A stretch of DNA of 64,000 nt from Nannochloropsis salina CCMP1776 (Eukaryota > Sar > Eustigmatophyceae > Eustigmatales > Monodopsidaceae): contig SDOX01000005.1 in the NCBI GenBank assembly GCA_004565275.1, positions 1,338,765 to 1,402,764 of the forward strand. The letters run 5' to 3'. This document shows positions 1 through 14,210 of this stretch, piece after piece (position 1 is the first letter of the stretch; every line of letters starts with the position of its first letter). The notes beneath the pieces are model-generated. The model saw only the letters and a program-made list of their open reading frames with translations, had not been told where the DNA came from and did no database searches. The position numbers and the translations under genes are program-made.

Positions 1-4
1 CGGG

Positions 5-3000
5 ATGGAGGTGACGGAAGAAGAAATGGGCGGGCACAACGAGCGAGAAAGGCAGGAGGGGCATCCCGACCCCGCCGCACCTAATCCAGAGGTGGAAGAT
101 CGGAGTGGGAGCAGCCACGAAAGCGACGGAGAGAGCAGCGGGGCAGAGGCAAGCCCATCCCAAAGCCCCCTTTTGGAGCTCGCAACGCCTGCCCCTCTGC
201 CCGAAGGCGTCTGCGAGGAATGCGAGTGCGACCCAGCCCTGTGGGTGTGCGACACCTGCGAGATGGACCTATGTACCATGTGCTTCGACGTATTGCACCG
301 GAAAGGGAAAAGAGCCCTCCATCGGAAGCGCCCCAGGGAAAGCATGGCGGTCCAGGAGACTGCCTTCAGCAACGGCGATGGCGGCGTCACCCCCCCGACC
401 CCCCACACCATCCCGCACGTCCTAACCCTGACAGAGCAAGTGAGCAGTAGCAGCACCGCCAGCTCCAACAGCAACAGCGGCGCCGGCTCGGCACCCAGCA
501 AGAAATCCAGCAACTTCCCCACCTTCAACTTCTGGTCGAGCAGCCCTTCCTCTTCCAGCTCCACCTCGCCGCCCCTCCCGGTCCACCCGTGCCAGTTGCC
601 CCCCCTCGGATCCTCCCAGTCGATGAGAGACCGCGCCAAGTCCATCCCCCTCCGCCTCTCCTTCGAACAACGCAAGACCCTGCACCTCGTCCAGGCGACC
701 TTGACCGCCTGCGACTACACGGCTCGGGTGGACCGGCATTTCAAGAGCCTCCCGCACCGGGAACAGGCCCAGTTGAAACAGATCACGGGCGTGCTCCAAG
801 CCTTGGTCTTGTCGGAGGACTACGCCAAGGGAAGGGTCTTGGTCGAGGAGCAGGACTATGAGCGCCACGCCCTCTTTTTCCAGGTGGGCTGAATCCTGGG
901 TCTAATGGTGTGGGAGGGAAATGGCGTGGGGAGTCGGAGGGACCTGGCGGCTGGCAGGGATGAGAGGGGTCGCCCCCCCCCCCTTGTAACACGCTCCCTT
1001 TCTCTTGCCCCCTGGGCTGTGGGCCTCTCTTCCCTTGTCTGACCCGCCCGACGCATCCCATCCATTATCTTTACCCCGACCCCTTCCCTTGCCCCCTCTT
1101 TCATGATCCTGGTATCCCTCTTTCTCTCCCCCTCGCAGCGATGCTTCGAAGTCCCTCTTTCATGATCCTGGTATCCCTCTTTCTCTCCCCCTCGCAGCGA
1201 TGCTTCGAAGTCGCCCGTCGGCACAAAATCATGAATCCGGAGAAAATGCGCGGGGCGTACGGGAAACTCAGCTACCTTCTCCAAGACGCCCTCTCCCCCG
1301 CCCTCCGTCGGCACCTGCACGTGCACGTGGTGGGGCGGTTGCAGACAGTCTACGCCCTCTTGGAAGAGAAGGATGGCTTGCGGTAAGTGATGACTGGGCT
1401 CTGACACCTTGTCCTTGACCTCTCTCCCCCCCCAACGTCCCGGCTTTCATGACTTTCGCGCCGCGGACAGGCTTCTGTTGTCTTGCGTCGCCCCTGATGC
1501 CCCATTTGTTCCACTTCTTCTGACACCTTCTTATCTACCTCCCTCCCTTTCTCCCTCCCCCCCCTCCAGGTTGCTCGACGACCCCCTCATTCACACGGCC
1601 ACCCAAGAGATCCTCCCCGACAAGCGAAAAAGCCGGGCACAAATCCAGCAAGAGATCAAACGCAAGGAGCGAGCGATTGAGACCTTTGTGCGTGCGTACA
1701 CGACGCCTTGCCTGGAGGCAGAGGACATTCGCCTCTGTCTCTACTCCATCTGCGACAACAACTCGTTCCTGAACTCGAATCGGCTGCCCATCGACAAAAT
1801 GATCGCCTACCTCCTCCAGTACTTCTCCTCGAGCAAGGTTGGTAGGAGGAAAAGAGGGGGAGAGATCCGTAGAGGAAGGGGAGGGGGGGCAAGGCATATG
1901 GATCGGCGGGCTCGACGTTCGCGTGGACGACCATCTGACCCGCTCATGCTTACCAGCCCCGCACCCTCCCTCCCGCCCTCCCTTCCGCCCTCCTTCTTAT
2001 ACTCCTTCCTTCCCGTTCCCCCGCCAGGTTGAACCAGGCTACTCGTTGTCTATCCTGCAGGGACAGGCAGGGGCTCGACTCACGCACTCCCACGAACGGC
2101 AGTTCAACTTCGCGTTACAGTCCCTCACGTTGTGGCGTGAGATCACGGACGACATGTTCAGGTTCTGGTGTCTGGGTAAGGAAGGCAGGAGGGAGGCAAG
2201 GAGGGAGGGAAGGAGGGAGGGAGGGAGGGAGGGAAGGGGCGTGTAAAGTGGGAGGGGTGCCTGGCGTGGTGGAGTGCTGGGTCTTCCTCCTTATTCTCAA
2301 CCTTCATAGCTCGCCTTGGGATCAAGCATAAGGTCACGTAGGCATATCCCATGCACATTTAAAATTGTGAATTCTGTGCGTGGCTGACGTCCCTCCTTTC
2401 GTGTCCACCCCAGCGGAGGAAGACTTGCTCTCCTCCCAAGGGCCTCCCTACACGCTCAGAGACACGGGACAAGGGCTCCACCGGGTCCAGCACTGCCCCC
2501 GGACCTACCACGCTATGCAGGTGCCGCTCTCTCTTTTCCTTTATCCCTCTCTCTCTCCATCCCTCCCTCCCTCCTTCCCTCCCTCCTTTCCTACCCACGC
2601 TCCCCTCCACCCAATTCATCCCTAATACCGTATCGTTTCGCCGTTTTCTATTTTCGGGGATAGGACTTGCTCCATAAGACTCAGCGCCGAGTGGGATCCT
2701 GGGTGGGCTCTAGCGTCATCCATCTGGGGGACCACAACGTGCCGAACGCCCTCATGTTCATCGACAAGTACACGCAGGTAGGAAGGGAGGGAGGGAGGGA
2801 GGGAGGGAGGAAGGGAGGAAGGGAGGAAGGGAGGGAGGAAGGAAGGGAGGGAGCGAGCAGGTGCATAAGAAGAGGAGACGTGTAAAGCAAAAAAAGCGGT
2901 GGTGGTATCTGGCCACGGCTTTTTCGGATTTCGTCCTTTTTATTCCTCTCTTCCCCTTCCTCCCTCCCTCCCTCCCTCCCTCGCTCCCTCCCCCCCTCTC

Positions 3001-3545
3001 CAGGTACCTCGGATCCTCGCCCCTATAGTCCAGTGCTTGGAACAGATCGAGGTGATCGTGGAGGAGGACGAAGGTGTCCGCAACCTGGTAAACCGGAACT
3101 ACAAGGGTTTGGCGACCTTGAAGAAGGATATTTTGTACGATTTTTTCAAGACCGCCTTCGACGGATCAGGTGGATGGAAGGGAGGGAGGGAGAGAGGGAG
3201 GAAACGACGGAGGAAGGATGTTTTGCGTCCTGTCTTAGGACGATTGGCACGGCCAAAAATCGCAAGGATGGCCCTCTACTCTCTGTCCGCTGACCTGTCC
3301 GCTGACCTGGCGGGCTCCTTCCCTCCCTCACTCCCTCACTCCCTCACTCACTCACTCACTCCCTCCCTCCTTTCCCCTCTTGTCCCACAGGAGGAGACAA
3401 TTTCTACGACGCAGGCTCCTGTATCGACGGTCGGCTGACGTCGGCCTGGAATTGGTGCTCGCAGTTGTCCTCCAAGCCCTTTTATCCGATATTTAAACTC
3501 ACGGGATTCGCGTCCTTCGACTCGGGGGTGGGGCCCGGGGGGTAA
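5..3545 (+). CDS. B-box zinc-finger + DUF2009 (UPF0652) protein, 8 exons
   Basis: Exons read as 5-883, 1198-1382, 1570-1837, 2028-2175, 2414-2520, 2664-2777, 3004-3169 and 3391-3545. They join in phase to about 673 aa and end at TAA. Near residue 70 there is a Cys pattern (CEECEC, CDTC, CTMC, then His) like a B-box zinc finger, followed by a Ser-rich low-complexity stretch. From about residue 215 the protein matches what I know of the DUF2009/UPF0652 family: KIMNPEKMRGAYGKL, YSICDNNSF, SLTLWREI, LRDTGQGL, VGSSVIHLGDHNVPNA and DAGSCIDGRLTSAWNWCSQL. The biochemical function of the family is unknown to me; a B-box suggests protein-protein contacts. The first ATG lies 4 bases from the window edge, so the true start may be upstream. 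Introns 3, 6 and 7 have purine-rich (GGGA)n near the donor and (TCCC)n near the acceptor. The family call is confident and the role is not. Confidence 0.88.
1094..1211 (+). repeat. Exact 59-bp tandem duplication across a splice acceptor
   Basis: Bases 1094-1152 and 1153-1211 are the same 59 bases. The unit holds the end of intron 1 of the DUF2009 gene (polypyrimidine tract and CAG) and the first bases of exon 2. Only the second acceptor (exon from 1198) keeps the frame and yields the conserved family sequence; use of the first (exon from 1139) reaches an in-frame TGA within ten codons because 59 is not a multiple of three. Confidence 0.95.
2778..3003 (+). repeat. Intron with GGGA run at the donor and TCCC run at the acceptor
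   Basis: Intron 6 of the DUF2009 gene. About 70 bases of GGGA/GGAA follow the GTAGG donor, and about 40 bases of TCCC precede the CAG acceptor, so the two intron ends are complementary. The donor-side run also has G-quadruplex potential. Introns 3 (1838-2027) and 7 (3170-3390) show the same arrangement. Confidence 0.85.
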
Positions 3546-3929
3546 GAAAGCGGGGGAGGCAGGGAGGGTGGGGGGGCGATAGGGGCAAGGTAATAGGTTG
3601 AGAGGCTGCGTGTCGTGCGAATGAAAAGAAATGAAGTGGCACGGAGCGTGGACGGACACGGTGCGTTTTTCTTTCGGCTTCCCGGTCCGATCCTCGCGTG
3701 GTCCCTGACAACGTGCAGCATTTGCTTCCATTTCCGGTGCCCTCACTTTCCTCGTCATTTTTAATTTATGTTCCACTTGCCTTTTCGCCCCCACCTGAGC
3801 TTCCCACGTCTGTTCTAAGCCGCAAACCACGTGCGTATCTCCTTCTCTTTTGTGTACAGCGCTTCCCGCCCTCCTTCCCTCCCGCCCTCCCTCACTCCCG
3901 CCCTCCCGCCCTCCCTCTCCCTTGTTCCC

Positions 3930-5971
3930 TCACGTCAAATCCACATCCTCCTCTCCGTGGGCCTCGGCGGCAATCATTCTCTTGGCCTTGACCAGCAGCG
4001 ACGTCTTCCACGGATCGAGCGCCGAGATGGCGTTGTACTCGGCGCAGTGGTCCGTGTAGTCGTCCGCGTTGCTCTCTTCCCAGGCCTGGACGCAGGCAGG
4101 GAAGGAGAGAGGGAGGGAGGGAGGGAGGGAGGGAGGGAGGGAAGGAGGGCATGTCAGGATGCTGCTTGCAAATTGCAGGCGTCGTTTCCATTGATCCGAT
4201 GTCGACTTGCCGCTTGCCATCGGAAGTCACAGATCGCATGCGCACGCCCTCTTCCTCCTTCGTACCCTCATCCCTATCCTCCCTCCCGCCCGCCCTCCCG
4301 CTCTCCCTCCCTCCCGCCCTACCTGCACCAGCTTTTCCACAAACTTGCACTCTCGCGCGTCCGCAAAAGTGTAGTCGGAACCCTTATACTGGTCGAGCTT
4401 CTGCTTGATAGCCACCTATACAGGCGGGGGATAACACAGAGGACGGAGGCAGGGGGGGGGGGCGAGGGAGGGAAGAAGGGCGGGAGGGAGGGCGGGAGGA
4501 AGGGCAAGGAGAGTTGGAGGAAGAAACCGAGGGAAATGAAAGGGATGAGCTAAGAAGGCGCGAAAAGGAATGGGAGAGAGCGGAATGCGGGGAAGGGAAC
4601 TTAGAGCGAATTCTAAGAACAGCCAACCGGTAAGGGCTTTGAGCGAAGTCACACTCCACTCAAACCCCTCCCCCCTCCCTCCCTCCCTCCCTCGCGCCCT
4701 CCCTCGCCCCCTGCCTTCCCTCCTACCTCGTCTCCCATGGCCATGTAGCAGAGCAAGGCATTCATAAAATGACCTTTGGCGTTGTATTGCAGCAATCTAT
4801 TTTCCCAAAGCCCCCAGCCCCATCTGCAGCCCCGTCCGGACAGCACGATACGGAAGGAGGGGGGGAGGGAGGGAGGGAGGGAGGGAGGGAGGAGGAGAGG
4901 AGCCAGAGGGATCAGCGAAACGAGGCCGCCGAGTCCATCTTGACGACCCTTCCATCATCCACGTCTCTGTCTCACTCCCTCCTTCCCTCTCCCTCCCTCC
5001 CTCCCTCCCTCCCTCCCGTGTTGCCACCTCCTCAAAGATTTTCGCGGCACGCGCAAAATTCTCCACGGACGGGTCCGCAGACCCTCGGGTGGTAGTAAGC
5101 AGGAAAGCAGTCTTTTGCAGGGCGTCATTGGCGCTGCTTTTGTTGTTCTCGCTGCTGAAATAGTCAGCGGCTTGCACATAATTCTCCACGGCTGAGATGG
5201 AGGGGAGGGAAAGGAAAGCATTTGAGGGGAAGGGGTATGGGGAGGAGGGAGGAGGAGGGGGAGGGAGGAAGGCAGGGCCATCTCGGATGAGAGCCGATCA
5301 AGAGCGTCGAGAAAGGCATTTGGCATGAACATTTCCCCTCCGTGGCCCTACAAGCCGTCCTACCCTACCTTCGTCGTAGCTCCCTTCCTTCTCGTAGATT
5401 TCGGCAATGTCCTTATGAATCCTCCCTATCTGCTTGAATTTACCCAGCTCCGTCAAAAAAGCCGCTGCCTGCCGCAACGAGCTAATTGCATCCTCTGGAT
5501 TGACGTTCTTGTAACAGTTGGCTGTGAGAGGAGGACAAATGGAAACCTCGAGCTGAGTACTAACCCCCAAATTCAACGAAAAGCTAATAATAATACGGAA
5601 TACTTCCTCTCCCCTATCTACCCTGATTTTTCCTCCATCTGACCTGCTTCCTGTGCTGCGTTAGCAGCGTCGTACGTGCTACCGAGTTTCACGTGCAATT
5701 CACTAGCTTTCGTGAACGCCCCGCCACCCTCTGCCCAGGCCTTAGCGACCTTAAAGCAGTTTCCTGCTTTCGTGTATGCCTCCGAGGCGTCTTCATATTT
5801 CTGGCTTGAGCTGAAGAGGGCAAACCGTTTGAGGGCCTGTGTGCGTGCGTCGTAAAAGGGATTAATGGTTTGGTCGGGTCTTGGAACAAGAAAGCTAGCT
5901 TTACATGCAAGGAGGGGTACCTTGTCCGCCTCCTCCATGTACGCCTTCCCCCGATCTCGCTGGCTGGCCAT
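3930..5971 (-). CDS. NAPA: Alpha-SNAP (soluble NSF attachment protein), 8 exons
   Basis: Adaptor that recruits the NSF ATPase to SNARE complexes for their disassembly in cytosolic membrane traffic. Exons on the minus strand: 5971-5921, 5836-5644, 5521-5369, 5191-5028, 4938-4922 (17 nt), 4796-4727, 4415-4323 and 4085-3930. They join in phase to about 298 aa, the normal family length. Family marks: KYEDASEAYTKAGNCFK, CYKNVNPEDAI, GKFKQIGRIHKDIAEIYE, AVENYVQAADYFSSE, LLQYNAKGHFMNALLC, ARECKFVEKL, then LDPWKTSLL and an acidic end EEDVDLT, close to the DDLT end of plant alpha-SNAPs. The start ATG gives MASQRDRGKAYMEEADK, where the family begins its first helix. The 17-nt exon is needed to keep frame and is the least certain part. 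The gene is divergent from the thiolase gene. Confidence 0.93.
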
Positions 5972-6558
5972 GACAATGTGGGCGTGGCCCTGTGTGGGTA
6001 GGTGGTGTATGTCGTGTGTGTGGTGTAAGTCGCATGGCACAGCGGCCTTTCGCTGTGAGGGGGCGTCCTGGTTCCATTTGAACAAAGCTCGAGGCGACAC
6101 AAGAAAAAGAAGGGGAGGCATCCAATGAATTCATCCCATGCGCTGAAATTCACAGCTCGGGAATAAAAAGATAGCGAACATGCTTGAAAAGGTGCGATGA
6201 ATGGCTTCCCCACCATGCCTTCAAGACACCGGGGCGTGTGTTTTGTTGTTCTTAGTTTTTAGTAGCGGGGAAACTCGCTGCTGGTGCGCTCGCAAACATC
6301 TTGAAGCCTTGCCGGCGATGGACTGCTGCATGTCAGCACATGGCCAACTAAATGGGACGCACGGGGGAATGATACGTTGTGGGCCGATCGTCGACGGAGT
6401 CTGTGGCAAGGATTCTATTGGACGCTTTCTATTCATGTTATATCCTGCCACTGTGCTTCTTCCCGTAGTCAAGCGCTTTCTTCCTTTCCTCATTGCCATA
6501 ACCCTTCACGTTCCCACTCACGATTTCTCGGTCCTCTTCTGTTCAAAGCGCTGCAGAC
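5972..6558. promoter_or_regulatory. Divergent intergenic region, alpha-SNAP (-) / thiolase (+)
   Basis: About 590 bases between two divergent start codons. It must hold both promoters and 5' UTRs. I see no recognisable TATA box, RNA gene or supported coding sequence; the short ORFs on both strands have no family resemblance. Confidence 0.5.
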
Positions 6559-7848
6559 ATGCTTCCGCATGCCGCTAGTCTTGGAGGCAAGAGTCGCATC
6601 TTTGCGTCTCGCGCCTCGGTTCGCATTTTTCATCGGCCTCTTGGAAGTGCACACAAACCGCTTGCCGACCGCGACCCTGTCATCGTTTCTTTTGCGAGAA
6701 CCCCAATCGGAAAATTCAACGGATCCTTAGCGTCCCTCTCAGCCCCTCAGCTCGGTGCCGTAGCGATCAAAGCCGCCATAGCAAGGGCAGGGATCCAGAA
6801 AAATGATGTGGAGGAGGTATTGCTTGGAAATGTGGTGAGCGCGGGTATCGGCCAAGCCCCCGCCCGTCAAGCCAGCATGGCTGCCGGCCTACCCGTCCAG
6901 ACTATCGCCACGACCGTCAACAAGGTGTGCGCCTCGGGCATGAAGGCCTTGACGCTGGGGGCGCAGAGCATTTTGTTGGGCCACGCCGACGTGCTGGTCG
7001 TGGGCGGGATGGAGAGCATGAGCAATATACCTTACTACCTGCCTAAGGCCCGGAGCGGATACCGGCTGGGTCACGGCCAGCTGGTGGATGGCGTCATTTT
7101 CGACGGTCTCTGGGACCCGTACAACAACCAGCACATGGGCATGTGTGCAGAAAAGTGCGCGACGGATTTCCACCTCTCCCGGGAGGCCCAGGACGCCTAC
7201 GCCCGGCTCAGCCACGCACGGACCAAGGCGGCGGTGGAGCAGGGCCTCTGCAAAGAGGAGATCACGCCGGTGTCCATCAAGGGGAGGAAAGGGGAGGTTG
7301 TGGTGGAGACGGACGAGCAGTACACGGGGATGGATCCGGCGAAATTGCCGACGTTGAAGCCGGCGTTTTTGAAAGGGGAAGGGACGGTAACGGCGGGTAA
7401 CGCCTCGTCCCTCAACGACGGGGCCGCTGCCTTCGTCCTCATGTCCGCGGGGCGTGCCAAGGCCATGGGACAAACCCCTCTGGCGCGAATCTTGGGCTTT
7501 GGGGACGCGGAACAGGAACCTGTCGATTTCACCACGGCCCCATCCCTGGCCGTGCCTGTCGCTTTGCAACGCGCCGGCCTCTCCCTTGCCGACGTGGACG
7601 TACACGAGATCAACGAGGCCTTTGCGGTGGTGGCGCTGGCGAACGCGAAGCTGCTGGGCATATCCGAGGACCGGTTGAATGTGAATGGGGGTGCCGTAGG
7701 ATTTGGCCACCCCATAGGGATGAGTGGGGCGAGGATCGTGGGGAGTTTGCTGACCGTTTTGAAGCAGGAAGGGAAGCGGGTTGGGTGCGCCTCTATTTGC
7801 AACGGGGGAGGGGGGGCCTCGGCAGTGGTGCTGGAACGGCTGGGATGA
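6559..7848 (+). CDS. ACAT: Acetyl-CoA C-acetyltransferase (thiolase), mitochondrial type
   Basis: A single-exon gene of 429 aa. It catalyses the reversible condensation of two acetyl-CoA to acetoacetyl-CoA, or its thiolysis in degradation. Thiolase signatures are complete: nucleophilic Cys in NKVCASGMKAL (about residue 124), GGMESMSN, the substrate loop GQLVDGVIFDGLWDPYNN, HEINEAFAVV, GGAVGFGHPIGMSGARI with the active-site His near 383, and the second Cys in CASICNGGGGAS (about 413). Before the catalytic domain there is a leader of about 35 residues rich in Arg, Ser and Ala with no acids, consistent with mitochondrial import (inference). The ATG at 6559 is the first in frame. Adjacent genes are unrelated. 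Length and motifs fit biosynthetic or mitochondrial ACAT1-like enzymes better than peroxisomal 3-ketoacyl-CoA thiolases. Confidence 0.95.
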   Translation: MLPHAASLGGKSRIFASRASVRIFHRPLGSAHKPLADRDPVIVSFARTPIGKFNGSLASLSAPQLGAVAIKAAIARAGIQKNDVEEVLLGNVVSAGIGQAPARQASMAAGLPVQTIATTVNKVCASGMKALTLGAQSILLGHADVLVVGGMESMSNIPYYLPKARSGYRLGHGQLVDGVIFDGLWDPYNNQHMGMCAEKCATDFHLSREAQDAYARLSHARTKAAVEQGLCKEEITPVSIKGRKGEVVVETDEQYTGMDPAKLPTLKPAFLKGEGTVTAGNASSLNDGAAAFVLMSAGRAKAMGQTPLARILGFGDAEQEPVDFTTAPSLAVPVALQRAGLSLADVDVHEINEAFAVVALANAKLLGISEDRLNVNGGAVGFGHPIGMSGARIVGSLLTVLKQEGKRVGCASICNGGGGASAVVLERLG

Positions 7849-8515
7849 GGAGGTTGGTTCTTTTCCTCCCTCGATCGCTTCGTCCCTTATCGCTCTCTTC
7901 CCTCCCGTCGAGAATGCGGGGGGGGAGGAAAACAGTTGGCGTTTTTCTCCTCGAAGCGTCATCTTTTTGAAGGTATTGTGGGAACTTTTTGAGGGATTGT
8001 CATTTTTAGGGCCTGAAGCAGTGTTGGAAGCAATACAGGTGTGGGGGGGTAGTCAGGGACAAGGCAGCCTCCCGAACCGGCTACGGAAAGAAAAGCAGAC
8101 AAAGAAGGAAACAAGGTGCATTCGGCGTCCCTCCCTTGACGATAGCCCGAGTGCCTGAATACTTTCATTGTCGGCACGCTGGCATGTGCTATTTTACCCT
8201 GTTCTCCCCCTGTGTAGCTCCTTGTCATCTCTCCCCGGTCGAGCCTCTATGTGGGCGGGACCTGGGGCCCTCCACCTATGACTGCAGGTGTCGCTGTGTG
8301 CTTTCGTTCCTTGCTGGATTGTGCAACGCCTTATACATATTTTTGTGTCATTTACTGCCTGCTTTACCCTTTTTGAAGGGCGGAAGAGGATTTCCTCCTC
8401 ACTTTGTAAAATACCCCTTCACTGACACGTGCCTCCCTCCTCTCCTCTTTTTCCTGCGAATGGCCAGTGGCAAACGTCCTCCTTTTCCCCTCCCCACCCA
8501 ATCGTGTCACCCGCC
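7849..8515. other. Convergent 3' region, thiolase (+) / MCM3 (-)
   Basis: About 670 bases between two stop codons facing each other. I see no conserved coding sequence or RNA gene; it should hold the two 3' UTRs and polyadenylation sites. Confidence 0.6.
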
Positions 8516-13309
<4,794 letters not shown>

Positions 13310-14210
13310 CTTGTTGCTATGACAGAGATACGCAAATATGCAGTAATTTACAAGCCACCAAGCACTTCACCCCTGGGATAGTATGATGGAGGTATAGGCA
13401 CGTCAAGGAGCGGGGGAAATAAGCGATGAGAAACGATGGCGGTCAGGTTTGCCTCCCAAAAGATTAAGAAAGGAACTCTAACACACGTGACGAATGTCAC
13501 GCCATCTGCAAGGAAGCTAAGGTCGTGGTAACACCCACAATACCCCCATCGAAAAGAAAAGCGGTCGACCACACCCAACCTCGAAACTGGTTGCTGTGTC
13601 TTGCCCAAGCGGGAAGGAAGCTGACGGAACTTAAGGTCCCGTTCCTTCCTCCCACGATCCTCGAAAACGAACCCAAAACACCGGGAAACCCAACCTCCAT
13701 GGCCCAGAAGTGCCTCTCATGGATTCTTTCCTTGCTTTCCCTGCCCTGTCGGGGGAGGGACGAATCGGCTCTACTTTTTGGGCCGTGGACATGGCCTTGG
13801 GCATGCTGAAGGCGGGGTCGGCCTTGGCGAAGAGGAAGCGACGCGCGCGCTTCGCGCCAAAAACACGCATTCCCAATGCACTCGCAATGGTGCGGGCAAA
13901 AGAGAGGAAAGCCGGGCAAGAAAGGTGTGATGGTTTGCTTGGCGTGATGAATGGGATAGCAGTAGGGTGAGAGTGTGAAATTTGGGGGTGGGTTGACATG
14001 TTGGAGACTATTTTGGTGGGATGGGATTTCCATGGCCTCCCCTGGAACGCCAAGATCGACGGTGCTGCTATCTTTCTTAAATACGCACACGCACGTCACT
14101 CTTATCCACGCCCTATCATGGTTTAAATCCATACATTCTTGCAGACGCAGTTGTAGGTGACGGGTACATCATACATATGTCGCTGGAGCTTTTTCGTCGG
14201 AGATAACACC
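13310..14210. promoter_or_regulatory. Divergent intergenic region, MCM3 (-) / N-glycanase (+)
   Basis: About 900 bases between divergent starts. Open frames exist on both strands (for example 13710-13970 plus and 13631-14053 minus), but neither resembles a known family and they overlap each other in antisense. I treat the stretch as promoters and 5' UTRs with no supported gene. Confidence 0.45.
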
